Shown one piece after another: positions 59,101 to 64,000 of a DNA stretch of 64,000 bases. Every line of letters begins with the position of its first letter. Position 1 is the stretch's first letter. A program made the position numbers and the translations under genes. Source of the stretch: a bacterium. Its GTDB lineage: Bacteria; Chloroflexota; Anaerolineae; Caldilineales; Caldilineaceae. The DNA lies in assembly GCA_016124945.1 (NCBI GenBank), contig WGMT01000051.1:19628-83627 (forward strand). The letters are read 5' to 3'. A model generated the notes under the pieces. The model searched no databases and was not told the DNA's origin. It was given only the letters and a program-made list of their open reading frames with translations.

Positions 59101-60206
59101 AGATGGGTGAAGCCGACCCGGGCCGCATGGTGACGCTTTACGCCGTGCGCGAACGCATGGATCTCTACGGGCAGGCGTTCCTGGCGATGGCGCTGGCCCA
59201 TTCGGTGGAAGAGGGCGAATCGTCGCCGCGGGTGCAGTCGCTGCTCGACAACATCGCCGGGCAGGCGATCCTCAGCGCTAGCGGCGCACACTGGCAAGAG
59301 GACGACACCGACTGGTGGACGATGAACACCGACACGCGCACGACGGCGATTGTGCTGGCCGCCTTCACCCGCTTGCAGCCGGATCATCCGCTGCTGCCCA
59401 ATGTTGTGCGTTGGCTGATGCTGGCGCGTGAAAACGGGCGCTGGGCCGGCACACAGGAGACGGCGTGGTCGATCATCGGCCTGAGCGAATGGATGGCGGC
59501 GACGGGCGAACTCGACGCTAACTACGATTGGCAGGTGACGCTCAACGGCGAGACGTTGGGCGAAGGATCGGCTACGTCTGACAATTTGGATGCGCGTGTA
59601 GAATTGCGGGCGGCAGTGTCAGAGATGTTGCGCGGGGAAGCCAACGCTCTTGCCTTTCTCCGTAGCAACGATAGCGGACAGCTCTACTACACCGCCCACC
59701 TGCGCTACTTTGTCGACGCGACCGCTGTTGCCGCGCTGGATCGGGGGCTGGTGGTGAGCCGTAGGATGCTGGCCGAGAACGGCGAAACCGTGAACACGGC
59801 GGCGGTGGGTGACGTGATCAGCGTCACCGTGACGCTGCAAGCGCCCAGCGACGTTCACTACCTGCTGCTCGAAGTGCCCATCCCCGCGGGGACGGAGCCT
59901 ATCGACGCCAGCCTGGCCACTGAAAGCAACGTCTTCGACGGGCCGGGCATGGAGACGACAGGACCCGAAGCAGCGTCCACCGGCATGTACTGGTGGCGAC
60001 CGTGGATCCCATCGCACAGTGATATTCGCGACGAAAAGGTGGCGCTCTTCGCCGATCTGTTGCCGGCGGGGACGTATGAGTACACCTTCCTCGTGCGCGC
60101 TAGTTTGCCAGGCGAATACCGTCTCCTCCCGGCGCGGGCCGAGGCGATGTACTTCCCCGATGTGTGGGGGCGGAGCGCGGGCGCGCTGTTTACGGTGACG
60201 GAGTGA
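53115..60206 (+). CDS. Alpha-2-macroglobulin family lipoprotein with long Thr/Pro linker
   Basis: A 2363-residue envelope protein. Lipobox FVLTAC (lipidated C25) anchors it; residues about 75-190 are TPTET-type repeats and 195-310 are ELTDTVE-type repeats forming an extended stalk. Three or more Ig-like (Big_5-type) domains follow at about 415-830, then the macroglobulin domains (DRPIYRPGQTVNWKGI near 1063), a Gly-rich loop (GKGGGGGGPGGG, about 1632) that could be bait-like, and the thioester domain with YPYECVEQTVSRFLP. C1873 and the Gln of CVEQ would form the thioester. Expected role: trapping attacking proteases near the wall, together with the PBP1C-like enzyme encoded upstream. Confidence 0.93.
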   Translation: MAGVVRRHYLIWALLLAALFVLTACEGAVTNIPPTPTAVVAIDDDALVFRSNAPDATPTLIATYTPAAPLALDIPSFALLPRPTATPEPTPTPEPTPTAEPTATPTETATPTETPTETATATATPTETPTETPTATATVTETPTATPTATPTETATPTATPTETPTATEVPTETVAPTESPGTAAPGIVPIVPPITDTVELTDTVELTGTDQITETIELTDTVEISDTIDVTGTAEITATIEIAATPELTDTLELTETAELTGTVDMTDTTALTDTGTLTVTTDVTDQVEITDSVGITLTLEITPTVAAETSEPVIEVPSPTPTATATTVPSPTPTATATATAIPEPGTDIRFSIEIKPKQTNDDNVLVPTPTPDATPSGSGQGSVIRNSVAHSPVTLERVVYKVVHAPARQDVLPPAIVSVTPADGANWDGSPVLFVFDRELDPASVDGLSVNPALDGEVTVDGATLTFMPTQTPAPGERYHFVLDDGVRTVDGAALSGVFEISLVGERPLAVTNTQPSDGAEDISPDTPVVIVFNKPVVPLTGIEEQADLPNPLTIDPATDGDGRWLNTSVYTFQPADGWAGATSYAVTVDSLTAQDSSVSEPTTFSFTTALPIVVEAMPNVDGARPETPITVVFNQKMDQPSTEAAFQLRPVTEGQPSGPTVGGVFDWGDLGDRFVFTPTQQLDFGERYQIHVSTDALAASQQGNLREEFNQEFSTVTLPQVESTRPVDGATGVSPENGVNIRFSGVISAATVLENITISPRLTSTSVYSYFSPWSNELSLNWFMRPDTTYAITLGGDIADEYGNTLGEDVTFSFTTGDYSPLVQLSLPQFTHFSAYTQTAVPILHRNMDTLDVVLYRLPVDEFLRLAGPNNWEIWSRYQVPNPEENLIWQFNYDTGDVRNETFRQPVALVDQNDDLLSPGIYLLQVALPPTNDEYADTHARSVIVVTHDNLVLKKSFQGDSLVWQTGLLDGAPVMDQTIRFYEDSSALGEAVTDGDGLAATPLSLNQEQSWYGLVAISGDPGDDHFAVASTDWQDGISPWQFNVQTSYSVEQLRTVLYTDRPIYRPGQTVNWKGIIRAIAEDDTYALPPAGLPVHITMRDDMGNTILQRTYTVNENGTIHGDLMLADTAVTGFYYLESRIDVSEDRSLYGGTGFQVAEYRAPEFEIQVESLEPEYVQGDTVRVHLQASYFSGGPLANAPVDWRLLADPYSFGWDDAPRGRTFGFEPAALDDESVNPYANAILGLLQEGTATTDADGVFVLEVAADLGDALFSQRWSVDVTVQSPSNQFVSGRTSFPVHRSELYIGLSPVEYLGRAGDPMTVDVVTLTPQQQAFPNADLDVVIYDYRWNSVYEQGADGTYRWETSVEKTPVYTGSVTTDADGMAQIMWTPESGGNFYVTAQGADAVGNPSSSGIFLWVQAADEASFIPWPRENNDRLELVADRDLYAPGDTAEVLVPSPFTGPVYALVTIERSGILERTVQVLESNSETLSIPIRADYIPNVYLSVVLVKGVDETNPFPAMRVGYVQLPVDTAAKALSLAVETSVEQARPGETVTYTVQVSDSQGDTVSGAELSLALVDKAVLSLADSVDQPLIDRFYTLQPLGVTMGATLVINQDRLSQQLSEGGKGGGGGGPGGGLALRQNFADVAYWRADAVTDEGGMVTFSVTLPDNLTTWRLLARAVTDETQVGDVAADLVATKEVLIRPMLPRFFSGGDRARIGAVMQNNSDVDLAGAQLTVTVEGGRLQSSSASGEEVVQIVDLAAGAQLEENWLLVVDDTAAQVVVTYTLQPADAAQSRLGDAVRIALPVQRYETPETVGTAGTVPVEGRLEAILVPDAATDSGELTVQVEPSLAAGMIDGLTYLEHYPYECVEQTVSRFLPNLFSVLAVQELGLARPELQGNLDAQVEIGLQRLLNRQNPDGGWGWWPGMQSNRFITSYVLWGLWNATDAGYSVSDNSIANALAFLDGGWQAPESVTANWELNEMAFTHFVLAEMGEADPGRMVTLYAVRERMDLYGQAFLAMALAHSVEEGESSPRVQSLLDNIAGQAILSASGAHWQEDDTDWWTMNTDTRTTAIVLAAFTRLQPDHPLLPNVVRWLMLARENGRWAGTQETAWSIIGLSEWMAATGELDANYDWQVTLNGETLGEGSATSDNLDARVELRAAVSEMLRGEANALAFLRSNDSGQLYYTAHLRYFVDATAVAALDRGLVVSRRMLAENGETVNTAAVGDVISVTVTLQAPSDVHYLLLEVPIPAGTEPIDASLATESNVFDGPGMETTGPEAASTGMYWWRPWIPSHSDIRDEKVALFADLLPAGTYEYTFLVRASLPGEYRLLPARAEAMYFPDVWGRSAGALFTVTE

Positions 60207-60277
60207 GGCGGAGATTAGGCGATTAGGCGAGCAAGGATCGCGTTGAGTCTCTGATCTCGGCGTTTGTGGATAGTGTG

Positions 60278-60326
60278 AAAAACACGGACTGGGAGAAACC
60301 AATGATTCTCCCAGTCCGTGTTTTTT
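60278..60326 (+). terminator. Intrinsic terminator after the macroglobulin gene
   Basis: AAAAACACGGACTGGGAGAA (60278-60297) pairs exactly with 60306-60325 and ends in six T. The A-rich first arm may also terminate transcription from the other strand. Confidence 0.9.
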
Positions 60327-60411
60327 ACGCTATCTACAAGAAATTGCCAGCCCTGTCGGCGTAACACCGAAGGCCGATTCCTTCATTCCCTCAATCGCCC
60401 AATCTCTCCTC

Positions 60412-60513
60412 CTACCACGGCATCCCGTTCAGGACGCGCGGCAGAAAGTAGAGGACAATGAGTAAGCCGAGTATACCGAGGACCACGAACAACGCGGGGA
60501 TTCGTTGACGCAT
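60412..60513 (-). CDS. 33-residue single-helix membrane peptide
   Basis: A very small gene with an excellent ribosome binding site (GGAGGA, 7 bp before ATG). The peptide starts basic (MRQRIP), has one hydrophobic helix (ALFVVLGILGLLIVLYFL) and ends in PRVLNGMPW. It is a likely inner-membrane small protein with the N-end inside. A weak promoter (TTGCCG, 17 bp, TAGACT on the minus strand at 60618-60590) lies upstream. No family is recognised, and nothing else on this strand nearby suggests a partner. Confidence 0.6.
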   Translation of the reverse strand: MRQRIPALFVVLGILGLLIVLYFLPRVLNGMPW

Positions 60514-60620
60514 GGGGTGTCCTCCATTGAATTTTCGTGTTTGGTCTGTGCGCCGACGAGGACGTAGGGAGTCGATTTGCCGTAACTTAAGTCTACCGGA
60601 TGACGGCCAATTCGGCAATA

Positions 60621-60668
60621 GTCTGGCAAAGTACGCAATTGGTCTGAAAAATAACCCACATTCGTCTG
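60621..60668. promoter_or_regulatory. Three GTCTG direct repeats spaced two helical turns apart
   Basis: GTCTG occurs at 60621, 60642 and 60664 (21 and 22 bp apart), the first two each preceded by GCAAT. Such spacing on one DNA face is typical of an activator or response-regulator site and lies between the two divergent genes. Confidence 0.4.
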
Positions 60669-60816
60669 ATGCAGTTTGTGCTGAATCCTGTATCCTAACG
60701 TAAGACAAAACGTATTGAGAGCATAATAAAATGGTACGGACGCTGTGGTGTTGGTAGTGCGCAGTTGTATTTCTATGTCGCGGCAGTTTGTCTGTGCCAG
60801 AAAGCAGGAGGACGAG

Positions 60817-61245
60817 ATGATGGCGATGAAGACGATTTCGAGCAATGTGCGGTGGATTGGCTGGCTCCTGACGGCTCTGTTCCTGGGGGCGCTGTGGTTG
60901 CAGGCGGCGCCTGTCCATGCGCAGGGTGGGTTGGCGAATGTCAGCGGCGAAGTATGGCTGGATGGCAACGGCAATGGTGAACGAGAATCCTACGAACCGT
61001 TGCTGGCCAATCATCCCGTTATGCTCGTTAGCCGAGGTGAAGGACTCCCTGGTGTCCTCGCCGTGCGAGTTGTCACCGATGAAAACGGTCGATTTGCCTT
61101 TCGCAACATCCAATATGGCGATTACACCCTTAGCGCCGAAGACGGCTCCACCAAAGACATCAGCGTCTCGTTGGAACGCAGCAGCGCTACGGTCTCTCTA
61201 AGTGTGGCGGGGATGCAACTCTTCCTGCCGGTGATGAGTAAATAA
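60817..61245 (+). CDS. Small secreted SdrD/carboxypeptidase-regulatory-like beta-sandwich protein
   Basis: A 142-residue exported protein. The signal peptide ends at APVHAQG (about residue 36). LANVSGEVWLDGNGNGERESYEP is the start of an SdrD B-like/CarboxypepD_reg-type Ig fold, with DENGRFAFRNIQYGDYTL its usual end strand. It ends in MQLFLPVMSK; a hydrophobic LP-containing last ten residues is a recurrent end of secreted Chloroflexota proteins as I know them. The start at ATG 60817 or 60820 follows AGGAGG. A role as a cell-surface or secreted structural module is likely; no partner is evident. Confidence 0.75.
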   Translation: MMAMKTISSNVRWIGWLLTALFLGALWLQAAPVHAQGGLANVSGEVWLDGNGNGERESYEPLLANHPVMLVSRGEGLPGVLAVRVVTDENGRFAFRNIQYGDYTLSAEDGSTKDISVSLERSSATVSLSVAGMQLFLPVMSK

Positions 61246-61334
61246 ATGAGTAAGGAGTAACGATTTCTCGGGGTTGGGATGCACGAAAGAAGATCGCTCC
61301 GGGGGATTTGATGTGGCCCTAAAGCGATATGGAT

Positions 61335-61363
61335 TTGACTTTTGCACCTGTGACAGGTAAAAT
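61335..61363 (+). promoter_or_regulatory. Promoter of the tRNA-Lys gene
   Basis: TTGACT (61335-61340) and TAAAAT (61358-61363) are exactly 17 bp apart and end 15 bp before the mature tRNA 5' end. Confidence 0.75.
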
Positions 61364-61378
61364 TGTTCTGTAATTCAC

Positions 61379-61454
<76 letters not shown>

Positions 61455-61461
61455 AGTATGA

Positions 61462-61494
61462 GGCGCTTACCGCTCTGGTAGGTGCCTTTTTTTT
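61462..61494 (+). terminator. Terminator of the tRNA-Lys transcript
   Basis: GGCGCTTACC (61462-61471) pairs with GGTAGGTGCC (61477-61486) using two G-U pairs, followed by eight T. Confidence 0.9.
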
Positions 61495-61533
61495 GTGGTT
61501 CAGACTCCCTCAAAATGGGCGGGGATCTGAACT

Positions 61534-62442
61534 GTGGCGACTCAAAACCCGAAGACCATACTGCTAAGTGTTGCGCGTGATGCTTTCCTTTTGGACTGCC
61601 AAGCGCGCCGACTTCGATCCCAATCCATAGGGTTTTACCGCAATCAGTTGCGCGCCTTCCTCGCGTACTTGTTCCCCCTTGGCTGTGAGAATCTTCAAGA
61701 CCTGACAACTTATCATCTACGTGCCTACCTGGTGGGCTTAGAAGACCGTGGGCTGAAATCCGCAAGCGTCCATGCAGCGGCGCGGGCTGTGCGCGCCTTC
61801 CTCAATTTCTGTGTGTCTGAAGAACTGATACCAGAATCCCCAATGCGAAAAGTGAAGATGCCCAAAGTCGATAGGGAAAACCTGCCCGCGTATACCGTGG
61901 ATGAGGTCAACACCCTTTTGGATGCCGTCACCACGCGCCGAGATCGGGCGATCATTCTTTGCCTACTCGATACCGGTTGCCGCGCTGGTGAGTTCCTCGC
62001 GTGGAATGTTGAAGACGTAAACCTGACCGCGGGCGTTGTGCGCCTTCGCACAGGGAAGACGAAGACACGCAAGGAACGCGCCGTATACCTGGGGACCAAA
62101 GCGCGCCGAGCGTTGATCCTGCTACTTGCTGAGGACGGCGGCGATCCTGGTGATCCTGTGTGGCGTAGTTCGCGAGATGGTGAACGGCTGAAATATGAGG
62201 GACTTAAGCAGATGTTTCGACGGTTGCGCGTTGATACCGGTATCCAGTGCCACGCGCACAAGTTCCGGCGCACCTTCGCTTTGTGGAGCTTGCGCAGCGG
62301 CATGAACATCTACGCTCTACAGCGGATCATGGGTCACAGTGACCTGACCGTATTACAAAGATATCTTGACCTAGTGGAATCTGATCTACAAGATGCCCAC
62401 CGGCAACACGGCGCTGTGGACAACATGCTAGGTGATGATTAA
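61534..62442 (+). CDS. Tyrosine recombinase/integrase
   Basis: A 302-residue site-specific recombinase. Residues 1-110 are the SAM-like core-binding domain; the catalytic domain has R150 (DTGCRAGEF), a lysine in the beta hairpin (TGKTKTRKERAVYL), H242 and R245 (CHAHKFRRTFA), H268 (MGHSDLTVL) and the nucleophile Y277 (QRYLDL), so it appears active. Size fits a XerC/D-like or small integrase. It starts at GTG 61534 after GGGGAT, right behind tRNA-Lys, the usual place for an element's integrase at its attachment site. Cargo genes follow to the end of the window. Confidence 0.92.
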   Translation: MATQNPKTILLSVARDAFLLDCQARRLRSQSIGFYRNQLRAFLAYLFPLGCENLQDLTTYHLRAYLVGLEDRGLKSASVHAAARAVRAFLNFCVSEELIPESPMRKVKMPKVDRENLPAYTVDEVNTLLDAVTTRRDRAIILCLLDTGCRAGEFLAWNVEDVNLTAGVVRLRTGKTKTRKERAVYLGTKARRALILLLAEDGGDPGDPVWRSSRDGERLKYEGLKQMFRRLRVDTGIQCHAHKFRRTFALWSLRSGMNIYALQRIMGHSDLTVLQRYLDLVESDLQDAHRQHGAVDNMLGDD

Positions 62443-62510
62443 AGCGTGTCTGCCCCATCTGGGGTTAACAATAACTCTATCAATTCTCACAAGTTCGGGG
62501 GACTTACAAA

Positions 62511-62816
62511 ATGGCTGACCATATTCAGGACCGAAAGCAACTTGCAAAAGAAACCGTCTTAAACCTGCAATACCACATCGTAGCCAACGAAGGTGAACCA
62601 CTTGTACACGAGGAAATAAGCAATGTACAAGACCAGATCGACGGGCTTATTGATTCAGGCAACTTAGATCCTGACCAGATCAAAAACTTGGTTGATGACC
62701 TGGTAAGCGCTGGCTTTGATGCCGGTACGCAATGGTTTCGACGTGGCATCGAATGGGGGATCAAGCTGGCCAAAGATCCAAGCTATTTGTTAGTGCTTGG
62801 GGGCAATGATGAGTAA
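62511..62816 (+). CDS. Element-encoded small acidic protein of unknown function
   Basis: A 101-residue soluble protein, acidic and mostly helical by composition (VHEEISNVQDQIDGLIDSG, LDPDQIKNLVDDLVSAGFDAG). No known motif or cysteine is seen. It starts at ATG 62511 after GGGGGA and overlaps the next small frame by 8 bp. It lies just downstream of the integrase, where phage or plasmid-like elements often carry excision or control genes, but it has no visible helix-turn-helix. Confidence 0.6.
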   Translation: MADHIQDRKQLAKETVLNLQYHIVANEGEPLVHEEISNVQDQIDGLIDSGNLDPDQIKNLVDDLVSAGFDAGTQWFRRGIEWGIKLAKDPSYLLVLGGNDE

Positions 62817-62883
62817 CAGGGATATGCTGATCGCAATGTTCAAAGTCCTAGAAGCGTTGCTGAGTAAGCCAAAGAAAGTGTGA
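62809..62883 (+). CDS. Possible 24-residue basic peptide overlapping the previous gene
   Basis: ATG 62809 lies inside the last codons of the preceding gene and opens a 24-codon frame for an amphipathic helix (MLIAMFKVLEALLSK) with a basic end (PKKV). The 8-bp overlap would allow translational coupling. It is short, so it may be chance. Confidence 0.35.
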   Translation: MSNRDMLIAMFKVLEALLSKPKKV

Positions 62884-62931
62884 TCGCCCAACTTTGGGCT
62901 TTCAATATACCTATTCATGGGAGGTTTTTAG

Positions 62932-63198
62932 ATGAGTGAATCGGCGTTTCAAGCCTGGCACGAAAGCCAAGCGACCAAACAAGAGGATCAGGAATTCCGC
63001 AAACTGCTGAAAGAACTTGAGCGGGTTCCAGATGCCAAACAACGGGTTCAAGAGTTTAGCGCACAGTATCAGCAGATTATCAGTGATGCACAGCGGATCG
63101 CATTCCTGGCAGGTGCTAGGGCGGCACGTGTTGAAGAATCATTTGGGGAAGGTTGGCAGGAAATCTCCGAGTATTTCGGACCTATTGAATTGAAGTAA
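62932..63198 (+). CDS. Element-encoded small helical protein of unknown function
   Basis: An 88-residue charged protein with heptad-like helices (FRKLLKELERVPDAKQRVQEFSAQYQQIISDAQRIAF), probably coiled-coil forming. GGGAGG lies 9 bp before ATG 62932. No motif is recognised. Position behind the integrase suggests an accessory gene of the integrated element. Confidence 0.6.
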   Translation: MSESAFQAWHESQATKQEDQEFRKLLKELERVPDAKQRVQEFSAQYQQIISDAQRIAFLAGARAARVEESFGEGWQEISEYFGPIELK

Positions 63199-63447
63199 CG
63201 CAAGCTTGACCGCACAGGGCGCGCACTAAAGCGTCTTTCGTGGCCTATGGGTATGCAAAGACCTGCAAGCGTATAAAAGCGCGTGGTGGGCGTCCTGTGT
63301 GGTTGGGGCATTCTCACAAGCCTGTGGGAATTATGCAAAAGGTTGGTGGGGGGGTGCTGGTAACACTCCCCCACCGGCGCAAGTTTACGGGATAGGCAAT
63401 CTTGGCGCATTGTGATCCTATCACGAGTGCCACAATCAAGAAAGTGA
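63199..63447. other. Intergenic region within the integrated element
   Basis: No gene, tRNA or clear promoter is seen. A GGTGGGGGGGTGCTGG...CCCCCACC dyad (about 63343-63373) could act as a hairpin. A change of gene type, from soluble to membrane proteins, occurs across this gap. Confidence 0.3.
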
Positions 63448-63705
63448 GTGCGTACCGTGGATCTACCTGAGTTGTTTTTCCTAATGGCGTTTGTGTTCTG
63501 TCTGTGCGTGCCTATCCTCTGGCCACTGGCGCCCGTTGCGGCTTTTGGTTACATGCTGGTGGCAAAGGCTGAACGTGTGGCCAACGATGTGAGAGACACG
63601 AGCGCACCCGGCAGCGTTGGCGCACTGATCGCCGGTATCGTCACCATCGGCGGCGCGGGCGCGGTTGTCCTGTTGGCGGCGCTGGCTGTGGGCGGTGTGC
63701 TATGA
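63448..63705 (+). CDS. Element-encoded two-helix membrane protein
   Basis: An 85-residue protein with two membrane segments (LFFLMAFVFCLCVPILWPL...FGYMLV and GALIAGIVTIGGAGAVVLLAALAVGGVL) separated by a short charged loop. GTG 63448 or GTG 63457 could be the start; the binding site is weak. Its stop overlaps the next start as ATGA, so both belong to one transcript. Size and topology are like small membrane subunits of secretion, conjugation or holin-type systems, but no specific match is claimed. Confidence 0.6.
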   Translation: MRTVDLPELFFLMAFVFCLCVPILWPLAPVAAFGYMLVAKAERVANDVRDTSAPGSVGALIAGIVTIGGAGAVVLLAALAVGGVL

Positions 63706-64000
63706 GAGCCAAGTGGGAGATCCCCCTCACGCTTGGCGTGCTGATTGCGTTGGCAATGTGGGCAAAACCGCACCTGGGCGCACAGCCAACGTCACCATCT
63801 GGTGACGTGGTGGTGACGACGATACGCACACTGCAAACACAGACTATCGGCGGCGTTGGGCTGATTGTAGCGGTTGCCATTGTCGGGGCGTTTGCGTGGT
63901 GGTCGATAACACAAGAGCGCAAATTAAACGGCTGTCTGGGGCCTGTGGCATCGGTAGTGCTTGGCGTGGTGGCTCTGTGGCTGCTTTACATGCTAGGTGG
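63702..64000 (+). CDS. Membrane protein, 3' end outside window
   Basis: A frame opening at ATG 63702 (ATGA overlap with the preceding stop) stays open to the end of the window, 99 codons. It has hydrophobic segments LTLGVLIALAMWA, IGGVGLIVAVAIVGAFAWWS and VASVVLGVVALWLLYML, separated by polar loops, so at least three membrane helices. It forms a pair with the two-helix protein upstream. No family is recognised from the part visible. Confidence 0.6.
   Translation, partial: MRAKWEIPLTLGVLIALAMWAKPHLGAQPTSPSGDVVVTTIRTLQTQTIGGVGLIVAVAIVGAFAWWSITQERKLNGCLGPVASVVLGVVALWLLYMLG

Noticed and set aside
60412..61113. A 233-codon minus-strand protein ending at 60412
   Set aside because: It would run through the promoter region and opposite the secreted protein gene. 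Only its last 33 codons have a proper start signal.

Overview
The window reads as chromosomal DNA of a GC-rich, free-living heterotroph. The gene mix suggests a Chloroflexota member near Anaerolineae/Caldilineae: a LysM/GerMN secreted protein, an alpha-2-macroglobulin next to a class A PBP, a secreted protein ending in an LFLPVMSK-like tail, and many small intergenic hairpins. This placement is inference from gene content, since no rRNA is present. Most genes have clear GGAGG-type ribosome binding sites, and GTG and TTG starts occur.

Layout. 0-6 kb: end of a membrane protein gene, a LysM/GerMN protein, a flavin-dependent halogenase-like enzyme convergent with a TetR regulator plus membrane protein pair, and a terpene-cyclase-fold protein. 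6-10 kb: a clan A glycosidase-like protein and an S41 peptidase. 10.5-22.2 kb: a polyamine/agmatine island (PotABCD transporter, flavin amine oxidase, N-carbamoylputrescine amidase, two class III aminotransferases, agmatine deiminase), able to import polyamines and run agmatine to putrescine and on towards GABA. 22.4-26.5 kb: a C45 acyltransferase-like protein, two paralogous GNATs and a Gfo/Idh/MocA oxidoreductase. 26.6-28.1 kb: a glycine-rich RRM protein with a regulated leader, a small unknown protein, and a promoter-structured RNA-terminator unit. 28-33.4 kb: an M24 peptidase with a peptide ABC importer (binding protein and two permeases, no ATPases). 33.8-44.1 kb: mixed genes including a GDPD, an SGNH esterase, a ferredoxin-reductase-like flavoprotein, a large unknown protein, an F420/nitroreductase-type protein, a VIT/vWA protein and a DEDDh exonuclease. 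44.3-46.4 kb: molybdenum-enzyme maturation genes. 46.6-49.9 kb: a minus-strand MarR, flavin reductase, dioxygenase and esterase cluster resembling the MhqR quinone-stress regulon. 50.2-60.2 kb: a PBP1C-like protein and a 2363-residue alpha-2-macroglobulin lipoprotein. 60.4-61.2 kb: a 33-residue membrane peptide and a small secreted protein. 61.38 kb to the end: tRNA-Lys(CTT) followed by a tyrosine recombinase and small unknown genes, i.e. the left end of an integrated element that leaves the window.

The most striking structure is between genes. At least fifteen intergenic spaces hold tandem arrays of a 7-bp unit, usually as two inverted arms around a short loop. The unit differs at nearly every locus while the architecture stays the same, and the arrays repeatedly begin at or contain the stop codon of the preceding gene. 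A second dispersed family of about 65-bp hairpins occurs four times, once inside the end of a coding gene. No CRISPR array, rRNA or insertion-sequence transposase was seen.
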